From contig NC_084815.1 in the NCBI RefSeq assembly GCF_963583255.1, positions 3,971,056 to 4,035,055 on the forward strand: DNA of 64,000 nucleotides, given 5' to 3'. Position 1 is the first letter of the stretch, and every line of letters begins with the position of its first letter. This DNA comes from Pyrus communis. Its lineage: Eukaryota; Streptophyta; Magnoliopsida; Rosales; Rosaceae. The notes under the pieces were generated by a model that saw only the letters and a program-made list of their open reading frames with translations, was not told where the DNA came from and did not search any database. A program made the position numbers and the translations under genes. Below, piece after piece: positions 22,513 through 32,909 of this stretch.

Positions 22513-24714
22513 TCATATATTCGTTACTAACTTACTGTTGAAGAATGTAATCTCACATCGGAAACTTAACATAATATTTTATTTACAAATAAATGATTTC
22601 ACTATTAATAACACAAAAACCTTTCTAATAAAACTCAACACTTGCCAATATCATTTTGTGTTCCATTTTAACTTGGGCAATCTCACATAAAAAAATTAAC
22701 AAAATATCATGGCCGGTCCATATATTTTAAGGCTCGGGGCAAGGCCAATAAAAACGCCGTTGTATAAGTCTACATAAGAAAGATCATTTGTTTTTTATTC
22801 AGACATATGAAAAAATGGTCCCCATGATTGAACTCTTAACAACTATACAGTTAATGTTTGGTATTTTTTTTTTTCAAACAAATCGTTCAACCCGTCCAAC
22901 CTACCCATGCCGGACAAATTGGGACGGTTTTAAAACTAATATGTTGAAATTCGGGTTATAGCACACGCACACCTGACGGTTTACAAGTTTTCTACAACAT
23001 AGCTTCTAAAAGTTGAAACCGAAGAGAGCCAAAACTGACCAAGATATAGAAAAAAAAGTGTTATTTATACACCGATTTTTACCACTCACACACCCTTATT
23101 AATTTTTAGTAATTGATCATCTTAATTCATTTGATTCGATGACCGAAAACTAAAAAATTGTGTGAAAAATAAAAATTAGTATGTAAATAGCACTACCCTA
23201 TATATATTTATTAATGATTTTATCATGGGTTGCATCAGAACAACTCTCTTGTTGGTTTTCTTGATAAATCTAGTAGTTCATGTATTAAGATCAACTAGTA
23301 CTCTTTGCTTTCTTTCTGGTGATGATTTTTATTCTTGTTATTCTTTGGAAATATTGGTTCTGATGGATTGTAATCCGACTAGTACGATCTTTACTTGTTA
23401 AAAAAATAAAAAATAAAAAATAAAAAATAAAAAAAAAAGAGAGAAAAAGTTAGCACTACTCTATAGAAATTGCTGCACTCGTTCGCCACGCGTGGCACTT
23501 TTTAACTCACAGATACCCTATTCTTTCCTAGATAGCATAACCCATTAACTATTTTTTAAAATTTTTTAAAGGGCCCAATAACTATTTTTTTCCACCAAAT
23601 TACTGTAGATCTCCTTCGTCACCAGGGAAGTATTGAACTGTCGACCTTGACAACCGCTCTACTGAATTCCCTTCTAAATTTCATCTTTACTTTTTCACTC
23701 CTGGAAACTCAAGCCTTGTCAAATACTAGAGTTTAGTCAACGGTTAAAAACCAGTTTTTCTTCTTCGTCTTCCGCAGGCTGTCTTCCTGGTTTGTTCTCT
23801 CCCACTGCTACTGCCATATACATATGCTTGTAAACTAATTTTAGTGCCCGTCAAGATTTGGGGTTCTGTGAGGGCACCCCGTTTGCTCTGCCCAAAGGTT
23901 GGCCCCGCAGAATATATTACTATTTATAAATAAATATTTTCACTATTAATAACACAAAATCCTTTTGTAATAAAACTCAACAATTGCCAAAATGTAGAGT
24001 AGATCTCCGACACCACTCACCCCACACCCAACCCCCCTCCCACCCCCACCCAACCTTTGAGAAACCTTCGTGAATTGAACGAAATGAGGAAAAACTTGTT
24101 AATAATATATTAGATTGTGATCCATGTTTTCAACAATATGGAAAATGGATTTATGAAAAAAAAAGAAGAAGAGATTAATCCACAGAAAAAAAAAAAAAAA
24201 AAAAAAAAAAGAGATTCAGAAAATCACCAAATATAATAAAACCTATATAAGTTATAAAGTTGTGACCAAAACCATTTTATAATTGTCAGGAGGTTATTAC
24301 TTAATAATAGAGGTGTAGTTAAAAATCATGTTTATGGATTTATTTATCCATAATGAATGTTGTATTTCATAAATAGTATTTCTTGAGCGTTAAGTATTTT
24401 ATTTCTTGCACACATACGTAAGCTTAAAAACGTAAAATCAATTCTAAAAACTAAAGCATTGTTTCAAACAACTTTGGAGAATTATTTTAGTTCATGTTAA
24501 ACTTTTATTTATGGTATTGTATATTTTGTAGGAAACTGTTGTACTATGGGTTTTCCTTTAATATATTTTTTCTTGTTTAAAAAATAATAATTATAACTAT
24601 ATGTGGAGGTGTGTTTTCTTAAGATGGAACCAAAAAAATAAATTATAAGTTATTACAATTTGGAGTTTATTCCTATAAATAATTGATCCCAAGTTGGGAC
24701 TGAAGTTTTTTATG
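22513..24714. other. No gene; direct repeats of about 67 bp
   Basis: This non-coding stretch is bounded in part by similar sequences at 22580-22646 and 23920-23988 (sharing TTCACTATTAATAACACAAAA and AATAAAACTCAACA). They frame about 1.27 kb of unassigned DNA starting with a hAT-like GGCCGGTCC. Long A runs occur at 23395-23440 and 24186-24210. Confidence 0.5.
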
Positions 24715-24722
24715 ACTTTAAG

Positions 24723-25269
24723 CAAGGACGAAGTTGTGTAGGGCCTAGGGGGCATCCGCCCCCACTCAATTGTGTGTGTGTGTGTAATTTTGCATTCCAA
24801 TTCCCAAGCCCTAATTAAACTACAAATGAAAAAAATAGATTGCATTTCAATTTTAACGTCAGTTCTAATTAAACTATAAAAAAAAATGGTCCAGTGGAAA
24901 AAAGACAAGGTGTATCCACTAGTTTACATACTTGTGACATTAGCACTAACTCTTCCAGTTGCTATTGCCACCGTTGAAAAAGCATTTTCGGCCATAAAAT
25001 TTCTGAATCGATTGAGAAATCGAACGGAAGATCAATGGATGAATGATAACATGATTATTTTTATAGAGAGATTTGATGGTATTGGTAATGATGTTGTCAT
25101 GCACAACTTTCAAAACATGAAAACGCGTCGAGGAATATTGTAAAATGTTGTATAAAAAACTTTGTGGATTAATATATAAGTGTTTTGTGCAGTAAATTCT
25201 TGAGTTTTTTAATTTTACCTTGTTGTTTGAAGATGCCCCTATTCTTACAAATTTCAAGCTTCGTCCCTG
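24723..25269 (+). mobile_element. hAT deletion derivative with 8-bp TSD ACTTTAAG
   Basis: The 547-bp element has short terminal inverted repeats CAAGGACGAAG (left) and CTTCGTCCCTG (right, the inverse with one difference). ACTTTAAG is duplicated at both sides (24715-24722 and 25270-25277), the 8-bp length typical of hAT. It retains only the C-terminal end of its transposase gene (24886-25143) and would need a transposase in trans. Confidence 0.93.
24886..25143 (+). pseudogene. hAT transposase C-terminal dimerisation fragment
   Basis: This 85-residue open frame contains YPLVYILVTLALTLPVAIAT and then EKAFSAIKFLNRLRNR and WMNDNM. These are hallmarks of the hAT C-terminal dimerisation domain (hATC), close to the plant TTF-zinc-finger/HAT group. 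Full transposases of this group are about 600-800 residues. The DDE catalytic part and the zinc finger are missing. The Met at 24886 is incidental. The fragment ends at a natural stop, 126 bases before the element end. Confidence 0.88.
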
Positions 25270-25422
25270 ACTTTAAGGAGGTTATTCTTTTATAGAGTAT
25301 TACTTTAAAGAGATTTAAGTACTACTACGCAATTGCATATTTTCTTTCTCCTCCCCAATCTCTCTTTGGTTTTGTTGTATCCTTTATTTCTTTATATTTT
25401 ATATCCAATCTACTGCCATTAC

Positions 25423-25987
25423 TATAGCATCCCACATCGCCCAGGAGAGTGATCCTTATATGTATATTCTCATCTCTACCTAGCACAAGGCCTTTTGGGA
25501 GCTCACTAGCTTCGGGTTCCGTATGAACTCCGAAGTTAAGCGAGAAGGGGGCTAGAGCAATCCCATGATGGGTGACCCATTGGGAAGTTGCTCGTGAGTT
25601 CCCAAAAACAAAACCGTGAGGGAATGGTAAGCCCAAAGCGGACAATATCGTGCTATGGTGGTGGAGCAGTCCCGGGAAGTGATCCGCCCTGGGTCGGGAT
25701 GTGACAATTTGGTATCAGAGCCTAACCCTGGTCGTGTTGTGTGTATATTCCCATCTCTACCTAGCAAGAGGCTTTTTGGGAGCTCACTGGCTTCGGGTTC
25801 CGTAGGAACTCCGAAATTAAGCGAGAAGGGGGCTAGAGCAATCCCATGATGGGTGACCTACTGGGAAGTTGCTCATGAGTTCCCAAAAACAAAACCGTGA
25901 AGGAATGGTAAGCCCAAAGCGGACAATATCATGCTACGGTGGTGGAGCGGGCCCGGGAAGTGATTCGCCCCAGGCCGAGATGTGACA
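25423..25987 (+). mobile_element. Cassandra TRIM with 5S-rRNA-like LTRs
   Basis: This short non-coding retroelement has LTR1 at 25423-25706, the primer-binding site TGGTATCAGAGCC (25710-25722, complementary to initiator tRNA-Met) and LTR2 at about 25742-25987. The TSD ATTAC lies outside (25418-25422 and 25988-25992). Both LTRs contain a 5S rRNA-like segment (about 25503-25604 and 25793-25895) with AACTCCGAAGTTAAGCG (box A region) and GATGGGTGACC.....GGGAAGT (box C region), the Cassandra hallmark. LTR2 lacks about 38 bp of its start, and the internal domain is only some 20 bp. So a deletion removed the polypurine tract and the LTR2 edge. Confidence 0.95.
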
Positions 25988-25992
25988 ATTAC

Positions 25993-26217
25993 TTTTGCCG
26001 TTCATTCTTGTTATTTTATTCAATATAATTAAGTTATATGGTATTTGCCAGAGATCATAACAATCAATCATTCAATCTACATTTGCATATTCCAATAAAC
26101 CCTAATTAAAGAAAAGGACTTACTTGCAGTGGAAGACATTACAATAAGGTTGAGCGTTTGATCTTTCCTTAATAGATATCCTTTAACATTCTTTGCTCTC
26201 AAAGGGATCAAGCCAAT
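25993..26217. other. Spacer, possibly outer part of the copia 3' LTR
   Basis: No coding signal is present. It may belong to the 3' LTR that continues at 26218-26495, but the other LTR copy is truncated, so the outer edge cannot be fixed. Confidence 0.35.
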
Positions 26218-26418
26218 TATACGATGCAAATGCTCTTCCTATCGTGGAGACAGTTGCCATCAATTTTAAAGAGTTTGTAACCAACTCTAATTCTAAGAAT
26301 TAATTATATATTCACTTTATTAAACCAATATTAAGTTAACATGTATTAAGTCTAAATATATCATAATCACTTATTTACTTTTTATCTAACATACCAAAAT
26401 AAATGGTTTGATCAACTC

Positions 26419-26420
<2 letters not shown>

Positions 26421-26464
<44 letters not shown>

Positions 26465-26485
26465 AAATAAAATAAAATAAATAAA
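26421..26485. repeat. (AT)n and (AAAAT)n microsatellites
   Basis: There is a pure AT tract at 26421-26459 followed by AAAAT/TAAAA pentamers to about 26485, inside the copia 3' LTR. Confidence 0.95.
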
Positions 26486-27114
26486 ACTCTCACATTCTCC
26501 CACTTGAGTGTAATCAAACTATCAACCAATATTATATCTAACAAGTAAATAGTGATTACTGAATCATGATGAACATAATAACCTTCCAATTGAATTCAAT
26601 GATTTATTAGTTGAACTTCAGACAACTTAATACAAAGTTATATAGTATTAGTGTTCTAACATGACAAACTAATCAAACCCAAGTAGAATTGAACTTAAAA
26701 AAACTTTAGATGAGAGTCAAATCATATACTTGTATGACTCCCACATTGCTTGACCTAATGACGTTGCAGATGTCATTCTTTATTCCATATTTTTGCACAA
26801 AATTACAAAACATAAAAACAAACTTGACTGGACTTGAGCTTTTACAAGTGAATTACATTGTCATGTAAATCATCTTGCAAACTTAATAAGCACAATTTCT
26901 AATCAAAACATATACATAAGATGGTGAAAAATTATCTTACTCTCACATTCAAACATTATCCGTGATTGCATGCAGACCCATATTTGGCAAAAGCATTTGA
27001 AATGCCGTTAAATGTAAGGCTTTTGTCAATGGATCCGCAATCATGTGCTAAGTACCAATACACTCCATTAACTCTCCTTTTTTTGGTTTCATCTTGGAGC
27101 TTCAAATAATTAAT

Positions 27115-28790
27115 TTACATGAGTCTTGATGGTTCTGATCTTGTATTATTTTTGGCAAAGAACATCGCTGAAGTATTGTCACATAAAATCTTAATTGGGC
27201 TTTCAACATTTCTCACTATTTTCATGTCATAAATCAGATTTTGTAACCATATAGCTTCTCTCATTGCTTCAAAACAACCTATGTATTCTGACTCCATTGT
27301 TGAAACTACTATAGTGGTTTGTTTTCGACTTCCCCATAAAACTGCACCACCAGCTAATATGAATATATACCTATTGGTTGACATTCTATCATCTATGCAA
27401 CCAACTAAATCAACATCACTATAACATATTACTTTCAAATTCTCAACTCGATGAAAACCCAAAACATAAACTTGTGTCTTCTTTGAGTACCTCAATACCT
27501 TTTTACCTGCATTCTAATAAGCTATACTAGGATTTGATTGAAATGTACCCAACACACTCAGTGCAAAAGCCAAATCATTCCTAGTGCAAACTTGTGCATA
27601 CATCACCTTACCAACTAGGGAGGCATATGACTTGTCCTTCATAGCTTGGATGCCATGATCAGTGACAGTTATTAGATTTTGTGATAGAGAAAACTTGTTA
27701 CCTTTGACAATGGGAACATCACCACTACTGCAATTCTCCATGTTAGACCTTTTGAGAACTCGACCAATGTAATTCTTTTGAGACAACCAGAACATTTTTT
27801 TCATCCTACTCCTCACAATCTCAATGCCTAAAACATAGTAGGCTTCACCCAAATCTTTCATATCAAAATGGTTGGACAACATTTGCTTAGTCTAATTTAA
27901 CAATTGAATATTTGAACTGGCCAAGAGTATGTCATCATCATAAAGAACCATAAATATGAAATAGGACTTATGCTGTTTCATGTAAATGCAGTTATCAATC
28001 TTGTTTTCCACAAATCCAAATGATTGCACAACTTGATTAAACCTTTTATACCATTGCATAGAAGCTTGTTTTAGTCCATAAATAGACTTGTTGAGTTTAG
28101 ATACCCGGTTCTCCTTCCCCCTTTCAACAAATCCTAGTGATTGCTTCATGTTGATGTCTTCATCAAGATTGCCATTGAGAAATGTAGTTTTGACATCCAT
28201 TTGGTGCAACTCTAAGTCAAAATGAGTTGTGAGGGCCATGATAACTTGAAATGAATCCTTGGTAGACACAGGTGAAGAAGTTTCAATATAATCAACATCT
28301 TCCTTTTGTGTAAAACCTTTAGCCACAAGTTTGGCCTTAAACCTTTTAACTCGTCCTTGTGCATCACGTTTTGTTTTAAACACCCATTTGTAGCCAATTC
28401 GTTTAAGGAGAACCTTCAACCAAGGACCAAACATCATTATTTGCCATTGAATCCAACTCTTCTATCATTGCAGCTTCCCAAGGAGCACTTTGTGAACTCT
28501 TAATTGCTTGTTTACAAGTTACAGGATCATCATGGCCACCTATGTCATATTCAACTTCTTGCATATAACACATATAATTACTAGGTATGGCATATTTCTT
28601 GTTTCTTGCGGATTTTCTCAACATAGGTGGAGGGTCGTGGAAAGATGTGGATGCTGCTTCCGTCACTATTGTTGGTGGATGTGAAACTATCTAGGGTTCC
28701 AATTCATCAACATGTTGAGATGTATAAGCCAATATTTCAGATTCATTATTGAGATCATGGATTGATGATGAAACTGGAATTGCAGCATTG
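27115..28790 (-). pseudogene. Copia reverse transcriptase / RNase H remnant
   Basis: The reading opens in the integrase C-terminal region (LRKSARNKKYAIPSNY near 28610). It then has the RT start APWEAAMIEELDSMANN and, after a frame change, YKWVFKTKRDAQGRVKRFKA, KLVAKGFTQKEDVDY and LDVKTTFLNGNLDE-type motifs. The active site reads YDDD instead of the usual copia tetrad (near 27940), keeping two Asp. The RNase H part (27495-27115) has CYSDVDLVGCIDDRMSTNRY and STMESEYIGC. Three frames and stops make it non-functional. Normal pol would be more than twice this length. Confidence 0.9.
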
Positions 28791-28981
28791 TATACGATGC
28801 AACTGCTTTTCCTGTTGTGGAGACAGTTGCCATTCGTTTTAGAGAGTTTGTAACCAACTCTAAGAATTAATTATATTAATTCACTTTATTAAACCAATAT
28901 TAAGTTGACGTGTATTAAGTCTCAATATATCATATCCCTTATTTGCTTGTTGTCTGACATACCAAAATAAATGGTTTGAAA

Positions 28982-30010
28982 TGTACATGGTATCATAGTG
29001 GGTTCCTTGAACTCGACCCCCCAGAGGGGATGACCTATTGATGACCCTAACCCAGATGATGACTCAGACTTTTGTGCCTTGTCACAAAAAGAGGTTACCA
29101 ACAGGGTTTAGGGTTCAATCATGTGATGAAGATTACAAAATTATAGGAAAGTGTTAGGGAAACAAAGTTTTTGTATCAGATAAGTTGTAAATAATATATA
29201 AATATCACGTTAATTAATTAAAGAGTTCAAGAAGTGATTTTTACATACCATTTTAGTTTCTCACACATCTCTTTATTTTACGACCATGAATAAATCAAAC
29301 AGAATCAACAGTCAAGTAGAGTGTAAGATTATAAAATGGATGTGTGAAAATCACTTTCCAAAAAGTTTATTTAATTAGATGTTGGTTTACTCTAATTTAT
29401 AATAGAATGGGGAGGAAAGTGAAAGTATTATGGAATGTCATTGAAATTTGATTAAAATTGGGTATGTTATATTTTCCCCGTCATTAGTAATATTGGGGAT
29501 TTTAATCAAATTATAATTAAAAAAGAAATATACAATTAATCAAACTAGAACATATACTTCATGGTGACCGATTACATGAAGAATTTTCAAAAAAGCAAAC
29601 CCATTATGTGGATCTGAAAAACGTGAAAATAAATTATTTTCAAATGAAAATATTAATGATAAAAAAAATTGTTTGGTATATTAATTTATTTCATTATTCC
29701 AAATAATACCATAAGATTCCATTCATAATAATTCTTCAGCTGTCGCACCCACAATGTCATCATGACAATGCCACCACCACCTGCTTTCGTTCAATTTACA
29801 CGTCCTCTTCCTTCGGCAATATATTCGAGAGTAATATATTAAAAATTAAATAATATGATAGTTGATGATTGATTTATTACTTAAACGTTGATAAACGTGT
29901 TCATTTTTATTAGTGACATATCATTTAGTTTATAAATTTATTTTCCAAATTTAGTTTCCTTGCACTACCCTGTATTCAAATCTCACACTAAACAAATTAT
30001 GCTCGATTGT
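28982..30010. other. No gene; primer-binding-like motif at 28990
   Basis: TACATGGTATCATAGTGGG at about 28986 looks like a plus-strand LTR end plus primer-binding site, which does not fit the minus-strand element beside it. The rest is AT-rich spacer leading to the dirigent promoter. Confidence 0.4.
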
Positions 30011-30015
30011 AATTG

Positions 30016-30023
30016 TATATAAA
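30016..30023 (+). promoter_or_regulatory. TATA box of dirigent gene 3
   Basis: TATATAAA lies 59-66 bases before the ATG at 30082. It overlaps the codons just after an upstream in-frame ATG at 30013, which therefore lies at or before the TATA box and cannot be the translation start. Confidence 0.7.
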
Positions 30024-30081
30024 CCATAAAGTCAGAAACACAACATATTCGAAACCTGCAATTCCAAATTCATTTCCAGCC

Positions 30082-30630
30082 ATGGCCAAAACTTCCCAAA
30101 CCCTCCCAGTTCTTACATCTACCCTACTCATATTTTCCTTCACTGTTCTTTTCTCTACAACCCTAGGGATCAAAAACCAAGAGAAGCTAAGCCACCTCCA
30201 TTTCTACTTCCATGACATAGTCAGCGGTCCAAACCCTGCTGCCGTCTGGGTTGCCCAAACACCCACCTCCAAAAAATCTCCAACCCTATTCGGCTCTATA
30301 GCCATGTTCGACGACCCGCTAACCGTAGGCCCCACAAGGAGCTCCAAACTTGTGGGGAGAGCACAGGGGTTATACGGGTCAGCCTCACAGAGTGAAGATG
30401 CTTTGTTGATGGCCATGAACTTCGTATTTTATGAAGGGAATTATAATGGGAGCAGTCTCAGTGTGCTGGGTCGAAACTCCGTGGTTGAAGCTGTGAGAGA
30501 GATGCCGGTAATCGGCGGAAGTGGGGTTTTCCGGCTGGCTCGCGGGTATGTTCAGGCGAAGACTGTCACGTTTAATGCAACCAGTGGGGATGCTCTTGTT
30601 GAATATGATGTGTTTGTCTTCCATTATTGA
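30082..30630 (+). CDS. Dirigent protein (intact, divergent copy 3)
   Basis: This gene encodes 182 residues without an intron and would be a secreted dirigent protein that steers phenoxy-radical coupling in the cell wall. The start at 30082 is in a strong plant context (GCCATGGCC), begins the signal peptide (hydrophobic residues 9-29) and aligns with MAKTLQT of gene 1. An open frame continues upstream to an ATG at 30013, but that overlaps the TATA region. Motifs are [11 protein letters not shown] (39-49), FDDPLTVGP (76-84), GRAQG (92-96), EGNYNGSSLSVLGR (118-131), REMPVIGGSG (139-148) and the end VEYDVFVFHY. Sequons lie at 122 and 165. It lacks the Lys/Arg-rich linker seen at residues 31-48 of gene 1. 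It is clearly paralogous but much more diverged than genes 1 and 2, and its flanks are not shared with them. Confidence 0.96.
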   Translation: MAKTSQTLPVLTSTLLIFSFTVLFSTTLGIKNQEKLSHLHFYFHDIVSGPNPAAVWVAQTPTSKKSPTLFGSIAMFDDPLTVGPTRSSKLVGRAQGLYGSASQSEDALLMAMNFVFYEGNYNGSSLSVLGRNSVVEAVREMPVIGGSGVFRLARGYVQAKTVTFNATSGDALVEYDVFVFHY

Positions 30631-31440
30631 CTTGTCTGCTTTTCTCATCTCCACAATGTTGTCTTCGGTCAAAGTGTAGTGGGTGGAGTGGTGGGGTTTT
30701 GCTTTTTGGTGTATAGCCATGTTAGGTCGAAATGATTTCTTCGCTTCTTTATTTCTAGCATTTCAATTTTGATTGAAAAATAAACTAGAAAGAATAAATA
30801 AACATAAGTATAGAAAGAAAAAAAACGAATGTGTCAGAACCATTTTCCTATACGATATGAATGTTGAATGGTACGAAATAATCCCTCCTACTTTTTTTTC
30901 TTTTTTTTTTTTTTTTTGTTGTGTGGTGGGTGAGAAGTTTTTGTCCTGAAACAAAATTTAAGTTTTACTTTATTTCTTGTAATTGAAAAGTGGTTCCTTA
31001 ATCTCTTAAAACTCATATTTCATTCATTTTACCATGTTTTTGTGAACTCCATCCGAGTTCCGTTAAGTATGCAATTATGTGGAAGGGGTATTAGCAAAGT
31101 TTGCTCAAACATTACAAAGCCTTGAATAGGCTCAAAATTCACTGAGTTAATCTACCGCTCGAATGTGTTACGCGCTCAAACTTCATAGCCTCAAGTTCCA
31201 TAGACAATGGCTACTTTGTCAGCTTTGTCACCTACAACTATATTAATCAAGGTGTTTAAATGATGAAATATACAGATAGGAAAGAATATAGTGCGACTAA
31301 TAAGCACATAAGTCCTTTGTGCCATTATCTTAAATTGATCTAGCACTGGCGCCTGATGTCGTATTCGATTTTGGTTGAGTGCGACAGGAGGGGGGGAAGT
31401 GAGAAGAAAGAATAGAGTTGTGGTTTTGGCACATACTAAA
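30631..31440. other. 3' flank of dirigent 3, no gene visible
   Basis: There are T-rich runs at 30893-30917 and a G run at 31388-31395. No coding or element signal was found. Confidence 0.5.
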
Positions 31441-31696
31441 TGCCACTCTATATGTCACATTTCAGGGTTCAGCCTAAAATAGGTCCAATTTTTAGTGATT
31501 TTTGACTTTTGAAATAGGTCCAATTTTTAGTTATTTTGGACCTATATCAAAAAACCCCATATTTATATATACTAAAACTCACACAAAAAACACTGTTCAT
31601 TAATAGTTTTCTTCCATTTTCACCCCTGCTTCTTTTTTGTTATCTGAACTTTGCCCTATTGTTTTGTTGGCAAATGAGTAACAGTTTTGTGGGAAG

Positions 31697-32050
31697 GTGC
31701 TCGAAGGCTCTTCCATTTTCTTCCGTCGCTTTTCCCTTTCTCTTCCTCTCTGTTTCTGTGCTTTACTCCCTACGTCAATCCTTTGTGTTTCCATGCTTCT
31801 TTTCGCCTCCTCCTTCACCCAAGAACCGCTGGTCAATCTAGTTTCTCTGGCTTCTTCCGATGGCGACCAAGATTTCATCATGGAGGAGATGAATGATGGA
31901 GGTCAATTGGATCTTGAATACGATTTCTACCGTGAGACTTGCCTAGAAACTGGGACCATTGTGAGGGTCGACGATGGCGCATATTTACTCCCACCAAAAG
32001 AATGTCTTTGCCCAACTGATGTGCCTCTTCTTCCATGACTGCTTCATTAG
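31697..32050 (+). pseudogene. Class III peroxidase, first-exon fragment
   Basis: Secreted plant class III peroxidases oxidise phenolics with H2O2. This piece shows the mature N-terminus LDLEYDFYRETC and then IVR. After a one-base frameshift near 31973 it shows AHIYSHQKNVFAQLM and the distal heme motif LFFHDCFIR. It ends at TTAG|GTATAT, where family genes have their first intron. The catalytic distal Arg before LFFHDCF is replaced by Cys (TGC at a former CpG position). No later exon was found within the window. The frameshift, lost Arg and missing exons make this a dead fragment, possibly carried by the Helitron. The start is approximate. Confidence 0.7.
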
Positions 32051-32553
32051 GTATATCCCAAACCCCAAGATTCTTTTTTTTCTTCATCTTTGTGGCTATT
32101 TCTCATATGGGTTTTGTTCTGATTGCTCTACTTTCAATCTTGATGCTACTTTTCTTCATCTTTGTGGGCTTTTCTCAAATGAGGTTTCTTCCAAATTCTA
32201 ATCTTGCTCTGGGTTCTCTGACTTTCTTCATTTTTGTGTGGGTTTTTCTTGAGGGTTTTTGTTTTGATTGTTCTGGATTTTCTGGTTTAAGTTTTGATTT
32301 CTTCTTCCCTGTGTTTTTTCACAAACACCCCCTGCAGGTCCCATTTTCAGATATCCGAATATGCACTCGAACTAACTCTCCGAGGCCGCTGATCTTGGAT
32401 TCGCCACTCCTATATTTCCTTACTCGGATTCATTTCCGACGTTTTAATTCTACAGAATCAGTAGAATGTCACTGATCGATAAAAGAATCATCTTCCATCA
32501 TCTTCCCTACTATAAATATATACATATGTGTGTGTGTGTGTAATTATTATGTA
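32051..32553. other. Intron-like remainder of the peroxidase fragment
   Basis: T-rich sequence follows the splice-donor-like GTATAT and includes tandem echoes of TTTCTTCATCTTTGTG. It ends in a (TG)n microsatellite at 32527-32541, next to the copia insertion site. Confidence 0.45.
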
Positions 32554-32558
32554 CATAT

Positions 32559-32777
32559 TATTAAAGAAGATAACAAGTCTTCCATTTCTGTTACTGTAAA
32601 GTAGTTTAGCAAAAGTTAATTGTGGTTAGTTTGTTATTAACTATGATTAGTTAGGATTCAGTTAAGGTAGTCAAGGGTATACTTGTAAAGAGTCAAAGGC
32701 TATATATATTCTCTTCTGTGTATCTGTAAATTCATTCAGTGAAATAAAAGCTTGTAGCAGAAGTTTTACTTTTAACA
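32559..32777 (+). repeat. 5' LTR of the young copia element
   Basis: It contains CTATATATATTC (TATA-like, near 32700) and an AATAAAAGC polyadenylation-like signal near 32743. It ends TTTTAACA next to the primer-binding site. Confidence 0.93.
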
Positions 32778-32909
32778 TGGTTTCATCGCCAGTCGCCTCA
32801 CGGCTTTTCTCGATCCTCTTCTCTTCCGCTCCGATCTTCTGATCTGTAATCTCGCCTTGTTCTCAGTGGTGTTTTGCTCTGTGATTTGTTGATCTTGATC
32901 TGTCTTTCA

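Larger units (their letters stand above)
26218..28981 (-). mobile_element. Internally deleted Ty1-copia element
   Basis: Direct LTR-type repeats at 26218-26411 and 28792-28979 (both with GGAGACAGTTGCCAT and TTAAACCAATATTAAGTT) frame a minus-strand pol remnant. A polypurine tract GTGGGAGAA (plus 26496-26505), followed by TGTGAGAG on the minus strand, sets the inner edge of the 3' LTR at 26495. Inside it is an (AT)n tract. gag, protease and nearly all of integrase are missing between the right LTR fragment and the pol remnant, which starts directly at 28790. No target duplication could be identified. Confidence 0.8.

Noticed and set aside
25500..25900. Two 5S rRNA genes in tandem
   Set aside because: The 5S-like parts are only partial matches and sit inside LTRs with TSD and a tRNA-Met primer site between them. 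This is the Cassandra element, not rDNA.
30013..30081. N-terminal extension of dirigent gene 3 (ATG at 30013)
   Set aside because: The upstream ATG overlaps the TATA box. The 30082 ATG begins a signal peptide, has a good context and aligns with gene 1.
31600..31881. Minus-strand open frame opposite the peroxidase fragment
   Set aside because: It is a Glu/Lys-rich shadow of a T/C-rich signal-peptide region. The plus strand has the peroxidase motifs.
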